The notes beneath the pieces were generated by a model that saw only the letters and a list, made by a program, of their open reading frames with translations, was not told the DNA's origin and did not search any database. The translations under genes and the position numbers were made by a program. From the NCBI GenBank assembly GCA_002794735.1, contig NBAZ01000025.1, positions 154,848 through 218,847 on the forward strand: 64,000 nt of DNA, given 5' to 3'. Each line of letters begins with the position of its first letter. The stretch's first letter is position 1. Source of the stretch: Pyrrhoderma lamaoense (taxonomy: Eukaryota; Basidiomycota; Agaricomycetes; Hymenochaetales; Hymenochaetaceae). Of the stretch, positions 32,357 to 44,854 are shown piece by piece.

Positions 32357-34723
32357 ATGCCTGAATCTGCCCACTTACGACATGTACGTCTAAGCAGAAG
32401 AGCCTCCGCTATGGCAAGTCTCCATAGCATGACTCGCAAACCCTCAGCCTATGGGCTTCAACCTCTGTCATCCTCTAAGCGTCACTCATCAGATCCTATG
32501 TCTTCTGAGGTCCATGTGAAGGAAGAAAGTGATCAATACAGTGATGAGTCGGATATGGACTACGGGGCAGAAGGTTATGCAGTCAAAAAAGAGGAAGGGT
32601 CTCCTTCGCCAACTATACTGAGTTCTCATCTCTGTCAAGATACACTAACTTATGCATCGCTTCCATCTTCTCCACTAATTGAGACCCCAATGCCTTCCTC
32701 TCCACCCCAGTTGAACTAGACTCTAAATATCTACACGAGAGATCTCACTACGTCCCCTTCTCTCTTTGGGATTATCTTAGAGAAGAACTGCTTGCCACGG
32801 ATTTTGACTCCCATCAGGAACTGAAATGGGAGCGAGTTAGCAACTTTTTAAATATTCCCCTAGCCGTTGAGAAAGTGTGTCCATCGTTTTCTCACATCAG
32901 TTTTTCGCTCATCGTTCATTACGAATGTAGATTCTAGGATTTGGGTTTATTCTATGCTTTGATTCATTTCTCTACACATTTACAATCCTGCCAATCCGTT
33001 GCGTCCTCGCAGTATTTCATGCATTTAGTATAGTCTTTACCAAGTCTTCACTCCCTCCATCTCAAAAGGCAGATCTTCTTCGAGCTCTGCTTCTTATTGT
33101 CTCTATACTTATCCTTATTCCACTGACCGACGCTAGCAAGATATATCATTCCATCCGCGGTCAAGAAACTATTAAGCTATATGTGATATTCAATGCCCTG
33201 GAGGTAATTTATATGCTTCATAACGTCATTAGGTCCTGACGAAGTGGAAAAGATAGCAGACAGATTACTGTCTTCCTTTGGACAAGACATCTTAGATTGT
33301 GTTTTTTCAAGATCCACATTACTGCTACTTTCTCGTAAATCTGCTTTATCCTCACAGACATTAAGACCTTTTTTGTACTTTTTCATTGCTACGCTTTATA
33401 TAGGTAAGTTACTCCCTTCTCATTGGCAGGCATTGATCCTTAAAATCCGATAGTATCACACACCCTGGTTCTTGTTTATCAGTTGATGGCTCTAAACGTA
33501 GCAGTTAACTCCTATGATCATGCACTCTTAACTTTACTAGTTTCTAATCAATTTGTGGAAATAAAGGGGAGCGTTTTCAAAAAATTTGAGAAAGATAACC
33601 TCTTCCAAATCACATGCGCTGGTATGTAGAGGACCACGGTTTTCAGGAAAATTAAACTTATAGGCGTTAGATATCGTCGAACGATTCACTCTCGCCCTGA
33701 TGCTCACCGCCGTTGGGCTCAGAAACTTACTTGAGATGTATGGTTCAGAATTTGACTTCTCAGAAGGTATTTTTCTACCAAAAAGCTTTGGCTGGTTCCG
33801 CGAAGGGCATATTGTTTGGACTATCTTATATGTAAATGCTTCCTTTTCAGAAATATGAAGAAGATTATACTCATAACTCCTTTGACTCTTAGCCTGTACT
33901 AACCGTACTACTTTCGGAGCAAGTCGTTGACTGGCTCAAACACGCCTTCATTACTAAGTTTAATCATATTCGACCGTCTGTATATGAGAGATATATGGAT
34001 GTACTTTGCTTGGACCTCGCTAATGGGAGTGCAATTGGTCGAAGAAGCGCTAGAAAAGTATGTGTTAATCCGTTCAGATGCCCAAGACTGGATATTAATA
34101 AGTTCATAAGCATTCCTATGTAGACCAGTCTCCAATAGTTGCCCGCCGATTGGGTTTTCCTGCTCTCCCTCTGGCTGTTTTAGCTGCACTTATTGGCTCA
34201 CAATCAGCTGGAATCGTTATATCAACCTATACCTTTTCCCCCATCAATATAGCCGAGATCATATTAGATAGGGCCAAGTGGATAGCCGTCGGTGTAATAG
34301 GTTGGGTCTGGTTAGTTTTACTCACTTGACTCTGAGATCTCTCGCTAACGTCAAACAGTTGTGTCGTTGTGAAGATTATTATTGGTGTGAATCTAGTCAG
34401 CTTTGCAACACGACGCAGAGCCGGTATGGATGCTCGTGAGGAAGAAGATAAAGTGAACGATTTCGGGCGTGATCCAATAGGAGAGGGGAAAGATGAACGT
34501 GTAAGTCATTAAAGTATCTAGATTAACATCAATGACATAAAACTGAACAATTCTACTTAAGATATACAACAGAGAGCTGAAGACACTTCTCAACTACAAA
34601 GGCAATGATGCAAGTAAACTTCCAGACATCGGAGAGAAGAAACCAGGAAATGAAGGAGAGACTAGTAAAAGACCCAAATTGGAAGAATTGACTAGGTTTA
34701 CAATGGTGAAGAGGATTTGGTAG
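32357..34723 (+). CDS. TAPT1/Emp65 family multi-pass membrane protein
   Basis: The family comprises ER/ciliary-base membrane proteins; yeast Emp65 works with Slp1 in ER protein folding and quality control. Exons: 32357-32874, 32931-33203, 33253-33403, 33454-33621, 33671-33831, 33893-34061 (or 34057), 34124-34310, 34359-34500 and 34562-34723, about 643 aa. Recognisable blocks are FSLWDYLREELLATDFDSHQ and ELKWERVSNFLNIPLAVEK, then DSFLYTFTILPIRCVLAV, LTDASKIYHSIRGQETIKLY and FGQDILDCVFSRSTL. YDHALLTLLVSNQFVEIKGS and VARRLGFPALPLAVL follow. About six to eight hydrophobic segments are visible. The N-terminus is a Ser-rich acidic tail; the C-terminus is charged and ends TMVKRIW. One C is missing in the run 32705-32708: PSSPP must continue PVELDSKYL. 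The exon-6 donor needs either GTGTTA or one lost G (AAAAG|GTATGTG). Confidence 0.88.
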
Positions 34724-34851
34724 GCGAAAAAAAGGAAGGTGGGACTTATAGATATCGAATCGCAAATAGAAAAGGACTTAAGAAAAGGGGGCCTGGCACG
34801 ACTTGACAGATCCATCAAAATGAAAAATTGATAAACACAGAAAACAACAGG
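34724..34851. other. Convergent 3' spacer
   Basis: Only 128 bp separate the converging stops of the TAPT1-like gene and the unknown minus-strand gene, so their 3' UTRs probably overlap. Confidence 0.4.
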
Positions 34852-35739
34852 CTAATATTTCTCTTCGTCTTCATATATGAATTCGGCGTCATGTACGACT
34901 TTATGCAAGTTCATAAAACCCGGATATGCGTCTTTAGTAGGTCTATGAAACGATAATGCATCACCACGAGCCTTCTGGTGAACCGGTCGTCGTAAAATTA
35001 CTGCTGGGACCTTGTTAAGAAGGTCCGCTTCGGTTACTGGGACTACTGGGAACTCGAACTCTCCAAGAAAGTTGGTTACTGAAACATCACTCCTAGCCAC
35101 ATAGTATTTCTCTGCTTTAGGGTGAAGATTGGGAGTAGACCTAGTTGCATGGGGGTTCATTCTAGGCAATACATACGAACTATATTGTGAAGGCATATTG
35201 CTAGAAGAGGTTCTTGCCCGCGGAGGATTCCTCGGGAAGTCGGGCAAAAGCTCTAGCGAATCGTCATAATGCTTTCCTTTCATATCTGCTTCAATGATTT
35301 CGAAAGACATTTTATTCTCATTGGGCATCTCGCCTGGAATATAGTCTCGTTTACGGATTTTATTTCTAATAGTCCCGTTGTTCTTTGTGGTTGTGAACTT
35401 CTTGTCTTCAGGGATATGTATGAATTTATTAAATCTGCGTTTCAGAGCCTGCAACATTAACAGTGAGTGGTTTGATAGATGAGCCATCATTTAGTTAAAA
35501 TATAATCACCCGAATAAACTGTATCATCTTGGGCTTGTTGACTTCCTCCATCAATTTATCCGGACCACTTGACTTCGAGTCGCAAACTGTGGTAGTAGTT
35601 GAGTACGCCGTTCGATACGATACGTACGACTCTGCACAGGAAGGTGCTGAACTGGAGGTGTCATGACAAACATTGAGCATGAAGAGCAAAGAAAAATAGA
35701 CAAATTATCGACAAACCGTTTGTGAGTCCCGAGTGCCAT
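34852..35739 (-). CDS. Unknown conserved-looking basic protein, 253 aa
   Basis: Three exons, 35739-35717, 35651-35510 and 35448-34852, are joined by clean GT-AG introns with matching phase and no frame break. The protein begins MALGTHKRSAPSCAES. It has a basic middle (ALKRRFNKFIHIPEDKK, RNKIRKRDYIPGEMP), a Ser/Pro/Asn-rich stretch with MPSQYSSYVLPRMNP, then a more ordered block FLGEFEFPVVPVTEADLLNK and VPAVILRRPVHQKARGDALS. It ends HDAEFIYEDEEKY. There is no signal peptide or membrane segment. I do not recognise the family. It is head-to-head with YSH1 at 285 bp. Confidence 0.7.
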
Positions 35740-36024
35740 GTTGAGCAGGTGGTCTTGGGAGAAGAGAACAGCCGAATTTAATCTTTTGCACCACTGTGGT
35801 ATTTATGCGAGTTTTGACACAGAACAACAATACATGGCATGTATTTATGCATGTACAATACAATTATGTCTATGAACAATGGAATTAAATAATAAATGTC
35901 TGAGTGGTGGCTTGGTTTTGTTACGCGCTAGCTCGGAATTAGCCGAGAAGCTACCACCTTTACAATCTAGACTTAGACTAAAGAGTATTGTGTTTCATCT
36001 TCAGCTCACTTGTTGACGCGCGCG
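35740..36024. promoter_or_regulatory. Short divergent promoter for the unknown gene and YSH1
   Basis: 285 bp lie between two head-to-head starts. The region is AT-rich in the middle. No clear TATA box is seen at a usual distance from either ATG. Confidence 0.4.
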
Positions 36025-39000
36025 ATGCCTGACTATCCAACGTTGAGTGTCACTCTTCTCGGTGCTGGACAGGAAGTTGGTAGATCATGCTGTGTTCTTC
36101 AGTACCGAGGAAAGACGGTCGTCTTGGATGCAGGTGTGCATCTGGCCTACAGTGGTATGGCCTCACTTCCTTTCATAGATGAGTTGGACTGGAGCACGGT
36201 GGACGCTATCCTTATTACACAGTAAAGTTTACTTTTCTTCAAAATTCATATTATTGTATCTACTTAAACTAGGTTCCTCAAGCTTTCACCTCGACCATGC
36301 GGCATCTCTCACGTACGTCATGGAAAAAACGAATTTTAGACACGGTAAAGGCAAAGTATACATGACCCATCCAACAAAAGCGGTGTACAGATTCATGATG
36401 CAGGACTTTGTGAGAATGAGGTATGTCTTTTTTTATGTACTCTTTTCCGTCTATCATTGTTGACTTTTCTTTGGCTAGTTCAACTGATGAAGATGCTCTT
36501 TTTTCTCCTCTTGATTTGTCCATGTCATTGTCTTCTATTATTCCTGTTTCAGCCCACCAGTTGATAACTATAAGTCCTGGTCTTTCATTCACACCTTATC
36601 ATGCTGGTCATGTCTTGGGCGCATGTATGTTCTTACTTGACATTGCGGGACTGAAAATCTTATATACGGGCGATTATTCGCGAGAAGAAGACAGACATCT
36701 TGTCAAGGCTGAGGTACCTCCCGTAAGGCCTGATGTTCTTATCGTTGAAAGTACATATGGTGTTCAGGGTCACGAAGAGCGTGAAGAAAAGGAACATCGT
36801 TTCACGAGTCTTGTACATTCAATCATCCGTAGAGGAGGTCATGTACTAATGCCGGTCTTTGCACTGGGACGAGCTCAAGAGCTTCTTCTAATTTTAGAAG
36901 AATACTGGAAGAAACATCCCGATTTGCATAGTGTTCCTGTCTACTATGCTTCAAACTTGGCAAGAAAGTGTATGGCAATATACCAAACGTATATTCATAC
37001 AATGAATTCAAATGTACGATCAAGGTTTGCTAAGAAAGACAACCCTTTCATTTTCAAGTGCGTGGTCAACTTTTGTGCAGTGGTGTTATGATAGGTAACT
37101 GAGAGGGAACGGGGCTTTAGACATATTTCCAACCTGCCTCAGGTACGTGGATGGGAGAGGAAAATAGCTGAGGGCCCTCCATGTGTCGTTCTGGCGACAC
37201 CAGGTATGTTACAGGTAGGCCCTAGTCGTGAGCTTCTTGAACTTTGGGCCCCTGATCCTCGCAATGGCCTCATCATCACCGGTTATTCAGTCGAGGGTAC
37301 TATGGCAAGGGTGAGTTTAAAGCGACTGTGTCTAGGGATAGATAGTTGCTTTCAATGTACTTCTACTGGTTCAATAAATGTTCATTTACCCCTCCCCCTT
37401 CAAACCTCGAGTGAACCTATATTTGAGTACCTTGTTTTCTCTCTCTCAAGTCGGTCTGCGGTTGAACGGTATCCCTGACTCATTATGTATGTCTACTAGG
37501 ATATAATCAACGAACCAGAGGAAATCATCGGAGTGAAGGGCAATACTATACCAAGAAGACTTTCGGTCGACTATCTCTCATTTAGCGCTCACGTCGATGG
37601 AAGGCAAAACACTGAGTTCATAGAACTAGTCAAAGCTCAACACGTCGTAAGTTTTCACCAAGTATCATCCATTAGTCCAATTCCCAAGTTTGATGATTTT
37701 TTCTTTGCTGCTGAAAGGTGCTTGTGCATGGTGAACAAACGGCAATGGGCCGTCTTCGTGCTTCGTTACAGCAACGTTACAAAGATCGTGAAGAAGAAGT
37801 CAAGATTCATACACCTCGAAACTGCGAAACACTAAAACTCACGTTCAGAGGAGAACGAGTCGCAAAGGTAATACATAACCTCCCATCTCTTTCTCTTTAC
37901 TAAAAGGCTAGACCATCATTAACAACATGAACTTCCAAAAAAACTCTAATATAATCTAGGCTATCGGGACCTTAGCCGCCAACCCTCCCAAACTAAACAC
38001 CGTCATATCCGGACTCCTAGTCTCCAAAGACTATTCATATACTCTTCTCGACCCTCGGGATCTCCGAGACTTTGCAGGTTTATCCACCTGTTCGGTGACT
38101 CAGCGTCAAAAACTCGCGCTTGGTGTAGGCTGGGAGCTTGTTCGATGGCATTTGGAGGGTATGTACGGGAAGGTAGAGGACGGGGTGGACGCTGAGGGTG
38201 TTCCTACTCTACGGGTACGTCTAAATTTCTCACAACTAAACCCTTAGAACTCAGAGAGAGGGGTGATGGAGGGGAGGGAATAGTATTTTGATACTTAAAA
38301 TTCATCATAGGTGATGGGGGCCGTCGACGTGAAACATAGCGATGAACATGAACTCACGATGGAATGGGACTCGAGCGCGAGTAACGATATGATTGCCGAT
38401 GCATGTCTCTCTCTCTTAATGGGCATCGACTCTAGTCCTGCATCCGTAAAATGTAACGTCTTCTTCTCCAAAACACACTTTTCCATCTTCACTCTCCAGA
38501 TTCATGGGTTTTACTAACAACTAACTTTTACCCTTCCCTCCCTCCCTCCCCCCCCCCCCCCCACCACACACACACACACGTACTCTCTCTCTCTCTCGTT
38601 CCTTCCAGTAACCACGCACCCACACACGCACCCACACAGTCACAAACACCCACACCCACACGCAGACAAAGAAGAAGACACAGCAATCTCAAGGATCCAA
38701 AGACTAGCCATGTTCCTCGAAGCCCACTTTGGTGAGGTGGAGTTACACATGCCGGATGATCCCTCTCCAGATCGCGTCGTAAAAAAAACTGATGGTGATG
38801 GGAATAACAACGACGAGGAGGAGGAGAAAGAGGAAGAGGAAGAAGACGCACCGGGTCTCCTCGTTGCTGTTGACGAGACGGAGGCTTTTATTAATTTGGC
38901 TAGTATGGTGAGTTTGAGTTTGGAATACGACGGTCTTTGCTTTTTACTTCTCCGCTCCCTATTTGTCTCTCCTTTACTCCACTCCCAGAATCAGTTTAAC

Positions 39001-39150
39001 TAACCCCCCCTCCCTCTCTCTCTCTCTCTCTCTTTCTTCCCTTCTATATAGACCGTCGAAAGCGCAAGCGACCAACTTCGAAAACGCGTAGAGGCAGTTC
39101 TCGACTTGGCTTTAACGACAGTAACCTCGCTCGCGGATGCTTATGTGTGA
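36025..39150 (+). CDS. YSH1: mRNA 3'-end processing endonuclease Ysh1/CPSF73
   Basis: This is the metallo-beta-lactamase/beta-CASP nuclease that cuts pre-mRNA at the poly(A) site in CPF/CPSF. Exons: 36025-36221, 36283-36420, 36479-37057, 37121-37310, 37500-37646, 37718-37867, 37960-38214, 38311-38452, 38609-38907 and 39052-39150, giving 731 aa with no frame break. Motifs: [20 protein letters not shown], the zinc site HFHLDHAA (split by intron 1), [32 protein letters not shown] and the beta-CASP blocks [11 protein letters not shown] and [49 protein letters not shown] and [20 protein letters not shown] follow. The C-terminal region carries a His/Pro-rich insert ([16 protein letters not shown]) directly after a microsatellite-laden intron, then an acidic stretch. 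The ATG at 36025 is chosen because only a TTG lies upstream in frame. Confidence 0.95.
38531..38600. repeat. Microsatellite cluster in a YSH1 intron
   Basis: The intron 38453-38608 contains a run of 15 C (38548-38562), a CA repeat up to about 38579 and a CT repeat (about 38583-38598), ending at the acceptor CCTTCCAG. The CA-rich character continues into the exon. Confidence 0.8.
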
Positions 39151-42036
39151 TGCATACGTATCTACATACGTATCTGCATCTGCATCTGTTTATGCCTATG
39201 TTCATGGAGCTGTTTATGTACAGTTATGTGTTTGATGTAAGAGGGAAAAGTAGTTATAGTAATTTGATACCTGGTATTTGAGACCTGAGATGTGGATCGA
39301 AAAAGAAAACGAAAACGAAATTTGGGTCTATTGAGTTGTCAGTTTCGTACCATTCGACCGAAGGGGTATTGGTTTCGGGGACTTTTTACTTACTTGCTTA
39401 GTTTCTTATTTGTTTACTTATGTACACTATACACAAGTTCTAAGTAATAAACAAGTTAATTTCGTGTATACGGATTTTTTAAGATTCAAGATTTCAAATT
39501 TCAGATTTATTGTTTTTAGTAGTGGTGGTGGCAGTAGGGAAAAAACATAAAAAAAAACATCTTCTCCCTCTTCTCCTCTGTCCACCTCTCCACCTCCTCT
39601 CTCCGAGTTAAAATCCGGGTAAGAAGTAAAATAAAGTAATCTTCTGTCGAGTAAGTAAATACATGTTGTTCAGTATTGCAGTGACTGGTAGGATAGCATT
39701 ACCATTAGCATTAACTTATAGTTAACATCAACTTGAACAAAAGGGGGGTAGGGTAGACATATAACTTTACATCGCCTATAAACATCACCCATAACCATCA
39801 CTCATCACTCATCACCTATAGTATACATCGCATACACAATACACAATACATAACACCTAACACGTCTACACATTACAAGTCACAAGTTACAAAAAAGAAA
39901 GAAAAAGAAATCGTTCACCATCAACAGTCAATCCCTAACAGCACTCGAACGTCAAAGTACTAAGTATCAAATAACTCCATTAACTCCAATAACTCAAATA
40001 ACTCAAATACCAAAAATACGTTTAACGAGCCGCGAGCGTGAGCGTGAGCGTGTGAAGCGTCTAATTGCGTGAGAAAGCTATGTGTGTGGGGGGAGGGATT
40101 ACGTTAACTTACCAAGGAAAAGACTCCGGACCCGGACGGTGAGGGGGTGAGGAGGGGGAGTGTCTTCTTTTATGATATAAGATACGTTGTATTTGATATA
40201 TCATTATGGATGTATTATTCGTATGTATCATTGGTATTGTAAGTAATGTATGTAAGTAGTAAATTTATATGTGTTATGTGTATGTATGTAACAGTAATGT
40301 AGATTGTAATGTAATGCACGCAACCAAATAACCAAAGAGTCCAAATAACCAAATAACCACACGTAAACATGTGAGGCGCCCGTCCGTGGTCGTTTACTCT
40401 CAAGGCACTTTAGGAACTTACTTTTTAAAGAGACAGAGCGTGTATGTGTTGGGAAAAAAAAGCCCCGTTGGTTAACGGTTGACGGCTAACGGTAACGTCT
40501 GTTCGAGAATCAAAAGGCTTGATCCAAAGCTCCAGGGAGAGGGAACCAAGTAAAAAAGAAGCAAGAAATAAAGAGCGAAAAGGGAAAATAGGAGGAAAAG
40601 AAGCTGGGTAAACTGGATATTATGATATTCGGTACAATGCTTCAAAAACCAAAGGATAAAGGGAAAGGGGGAGGGAGTGAGGTAATCTTCGGTGAGGTAA
40701 GCCTTAGTGAATTAGTCAAGGGGGTCTGCGGCGTTGCCCTCGGGGAGGAGAGGATTGGATGAAGAGACACAGACAGAGACAGAGAGAGGGGGATGTGGAT
40801 CTTTCCATTCTGATATCGAATTTATCGAGGGAGTAAAAAAAAAGGAACGGTCAAAAAGAAAAGAAAAGAAAAAAAAGAAAGGAAGGATCGAACAGGGGGA
40901 GGAGAGGCGGGCGGGCGACGGGGGAGGGGGGCGGGTAAAAGCTTTTTACTATCCCATTAGGTCCAAGTAGTACGATGCGTATAATAAGAGGAGAGAGCAT
41001 TGACTAGTTAGTTATAACATACATTAACAATGTGACAACTGAGCTATAGACGCAATCAAGGAACGTTGTGGATAATTTGAATTTGAATGACAAGAGGAGA
41101 GAAAGCCTAGAATTCGCAAAGAAAGGCCCGGAGGTGTGTGTGTGTGTGGACGGACGGAAATAAGGAACGCGGAAAGGAGAGAAGAGAGAGTGGAAAAAAA
41201 AAATTGAAAAAATTGAGGAAAAAAAATAAAATTTGGGTGGAAGAGTAGATTAGTCGAGAACGTGCGGGACCGCTGGGTTCCACAGCCATCATTTCCTGCC
41301 TCTGCATTTACTCCTCGAGTCCGTCGGCTTCCGGCTCATGCGGGAAAATAAAATCACAGAGCGAGGTAAGTCACTGAGTGTGCAAGGCAGAGAGAGGCAG
41401 AAGGAGAGCGAAGGGGAAGGGATTAGCACCTTGTGGGAAAGAAGGGGGGGATGACGAGCGCGGGTGATTCGGAGCCAGTAGATGGGTGATTAATAATCAA
41501 ATGAGCGAACACGACGCGGCAAGTCCAATTGAGTGATGTATGTTTGATGGCGGGTTCTGCCGGTAATCCATCTCCCAAGTAGGTAATATAGGGTCACTGC
41601 TATGGAATCGGGCCGAGGAGCGCCGAATTATTGGACAGAATTCACAAGTGAGCGAGTTTTGACTGACTGAGTGGGTGAGTGGGTGAGTGAGTGAGCGAGT
41701 GAGCGAGGATTGAATGAGCTCAGCTCAAGCTGAACACCGTCTGCCGTCTGCCCGTCCTCTCCCTCTGTCTCCTAGCTCGCCTCTCTCTCTCTCTCTCTCT
41801 CTCCCTCGCCCGTCTGCCCTTGCCCGTCCTCCGCTGCCGAGCCCATCAACAGCCCGCTGCGCTCGACGTCGTGTGCATTCAGCCCGGCAAAGACTAACTG
41901 ATTCATACTAGGTATCATCCCATTCACTTCACTGCTCCTCCACTTTTTATATTCCCCCCCATCCCGTTCAGTTCTCTCTCTTCTTTCCATCTCACCCACG
42001 CTTACTTCCTCCTTTTCTCCCTCTAGTCCCCGTTCG
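39151..42036. other. About 2.9 kb non-coding, simple-sequence-rich, upstream of the GATA gene
   Basis: No gene is found. The stretch holds many degenerate short repeats: overlapping AACTC/AAATA units near 39970-40010, TGTATG near 40260-40300, AACCAAATA near 40325-40360, a purine-rich block near 40740-40940, GAGT/GAGC tandem units near 41665-41710 and a CT run near 41780-41805. The last 330 bp look like a transcribed leader. An ATG-started 65-codon uORF lies at 41714-41911, and a possible leader intron runs from GTATCA (about 41912) to CCCTCTAG (42026), just before the main ATG. Confidence 0.4.
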
Positions 42037-44823
42037 ATGGAACATCTTCCATCCTCACATCCATCATCTGAGACAGCCCGCAAACTCTCCTGGCCGCCGC
42101 TCGACAATCAGCTTATTGACTCTCCTCCTCACTCTTCTGCTCTCTCCACTCCTTCATCCTCCTACTCCCCCTCCCCTTGGTCAAATAATCTACAACTCGC
42201 TGCCGTTGCCGCTGCTGTAGCTGCTGCAGCTCCACAATCATCATCAACAAATACAACTACAACAAATTCCTCGTCCTCCTCCTCACAAACGACAACAACG
42301 CCAGGAACGAGTCTCCAAATGCCTATCCAATTCTTTCCAGACTCGTCCCACCACCAGTCCTCTCATCCGACTCAATCTCCGGCTCAGATCCCTCCCCAAT
42401 TAGCCGCCTTCGACTGGAATCATATCTTGCAAAGCCCCCTCGACCCTGCCATGTTTGCTGCTCTCGAAGCCGGTGGCGCTCTTGGGCCTCTACCAAAATC
42501 TCCTTTCAGCCAAGCCAACACCAATAATAACTCATCAAACTCAAATCCGGCCGCTACTGTTCCTCCTCCGCCCAATTACTTTGCCTCCTTGCCTTCTTCT
42601 GCCGTATCAAGCTTGGGTTCCCATTCCCAAATCGGCTCTGTAACTGGTGCTTCTCCTTTTCCCTTGCTCTCCACTATGTTTTTTTTTCTCCCTGTCTCTT
42701 CGTCGTGATCTAACTTGCTTTTTTTTCGCTTTCCCCCGCCTATCTTTCCACTTGCAGGTTCGCAATCCACTTCGCCTTCACAGTCCCCGCAGTCCGCCGG
42801 AGTGCGCTTGCCTTCATCAAGGGCAAGGTAGGTAACGCTGCTGCTGCTGCACAGGCATATAGCCAGTTTTCCGCCGAACACCATCATCACCAGCACCAGC
42901 ATCATCAGAAAGCGTCTGACCGGCGTCATCCGGAGCAGAAAGGGTTCTTAAATTTACATCAAGCGACGAATCGCCCGAGTATCATGAGTAGAAGAAGTGC
43001 TCAAGGAAATGCCGCCGCCGCTGCTGCTGCTGCTGCGTTCGATGGTCAGCTTCAACTCGACATGCGGTTGGGCATGCCGCCTTCTTCAGCCTTACACGCT
43101 GCCCATCTCGGTGCGAATTCTCCATCTCCTAGTTTTGCTCGTCCTTCAGAACGCACTCATGTTAACATACCTCCGTCATTGTGGATGTCTCCTTTGAATC
43201 CCAATCCAGCAGTCCTCTCTCCTTCCTCCGCTTCCTCATCTTCCACTTTTCCCGCTCTATCCCAGCTGACGATGCCCTCAGGCCCTTCCATCGCCAGCTA
43301 CGATCACACTGCGCCTTCGAGTGCATCCTCTTCACGCCCTTCTTCTTCTCCGTTCATCAGCGGTTCCTTGTCGACGATGCCAACGAGCGCGGCTACGGAC
43401 ATCAAATCGCCTACGTTCTATTCGGACCTATTAGCGGATGACCTATTCTCTCCTAATAGGGTATCTACTCTAACACCCTCCCGGACAACGGGAAGAGGTT
43501 CGCCCGACTTGGCTGCGATGGCCTCGGATTTGGATCCTGTTGACCCTGAGAAGATGGCAGAGAAGGATCCGCTTGCTGCGCAAGTGTGGAAGATGTATGC
43601 CCGCACACGAGCACAGTTACCTCACGCGCAGAGAATGGAGAACTTGACGTGGAGGATGATGACGCTCGCGTTGAAGAAGAAGAGGGAGGATGAGGTCCAT
43701 GCGAATGCGAATGCTTCCGCCTCTGCTGCTGATAATAATGAACAGGTTCAGAATAATAACAGCAAGGGGAAGCGACATAATATATCTCCTCCCGATAGCC
43801 CTGGTCAGAAGAGTGCCGCTTCCGCTGTCTTAAGCAATGTTCTATTGGGTGACAGTAGTAGTAGCAGTAGCAGCAGTAGATATACCGGTAATGGCGGTGA
43901 GGAAGAAGACATCAAGGTGACTCCAGAGTTGAAAGTCGTCGATTTAGAGACAAGAGGAAGGAGACCTGACAAGACGACTGCCAGAGTCCGGGTCGTTGGA
44001 TTTGAAGGTAAAAATCAGGATGGTGATAACGACAATGAGTAAGTTCAGATAATCCTTTTCAATTCTCCCCCCTTTTTTTATCTCTCTTCCTCCTTCCTTT
44101 CTCTTTTCTCTCTCTCTCAAACAAAAAAAATCACGGTTATATGAAAAAATATGTGATGATTGAGCACGTCATATTTTTTAGCGACAACGCAATGGACTGG
44201 CGTGCTATAAGTCGTTCAAGGTCACGTATTGCTATGGACTGGAGAGCCACCAGTCGTTCACGATCCAGGCCTCCCCCCGGGCAACCTTTCGATCAGGGCA
44301 ATATCTCAAGTAGCTGGTCTGAAGGGAAATTCAACTTTCCTCTCGACGATGCTACTCCCAACTTTGGAAATCCAGATAGTATATCAAAGTCCTTCGACGC
44401 ATCCTACCTCGCGAACGAATACTCTACTTCCTCATCGATACCTATACCCGGATTAGCTTCCCAACTCCGGTACGGTAGTCCACCCCCTTCGTCCTCTTTA
44501 CAATCCCATACAGCACATTTGGCATCTGTGTTGGAGGAAAGTGTTGGGTTAACGCCTAATTTTATGAACTTTGACACAACAACTCGGACCGGACCTTCCT
44601 CACGACTTCCTCCTGATCCATTCCGTCGACCTTCGTCCTCGATGAACAGCCCTTCCTCCGTCTTCCAGCCCAGCTCGTTACCGTCCACTGCAGGGGGAGG
44701 GCTACTACTTCAACACGCACCTGGACCTGGACCTGGACATGGACCTTCGGCTTCTTCTTCTGCTTCCGCTTCTTCGTCTTCTGTATTGCGTCAGAGACCT
44801 AGTTTAGGGACGTTGGATCTGCA

Positions 44824-44854
<31 letters not shown>

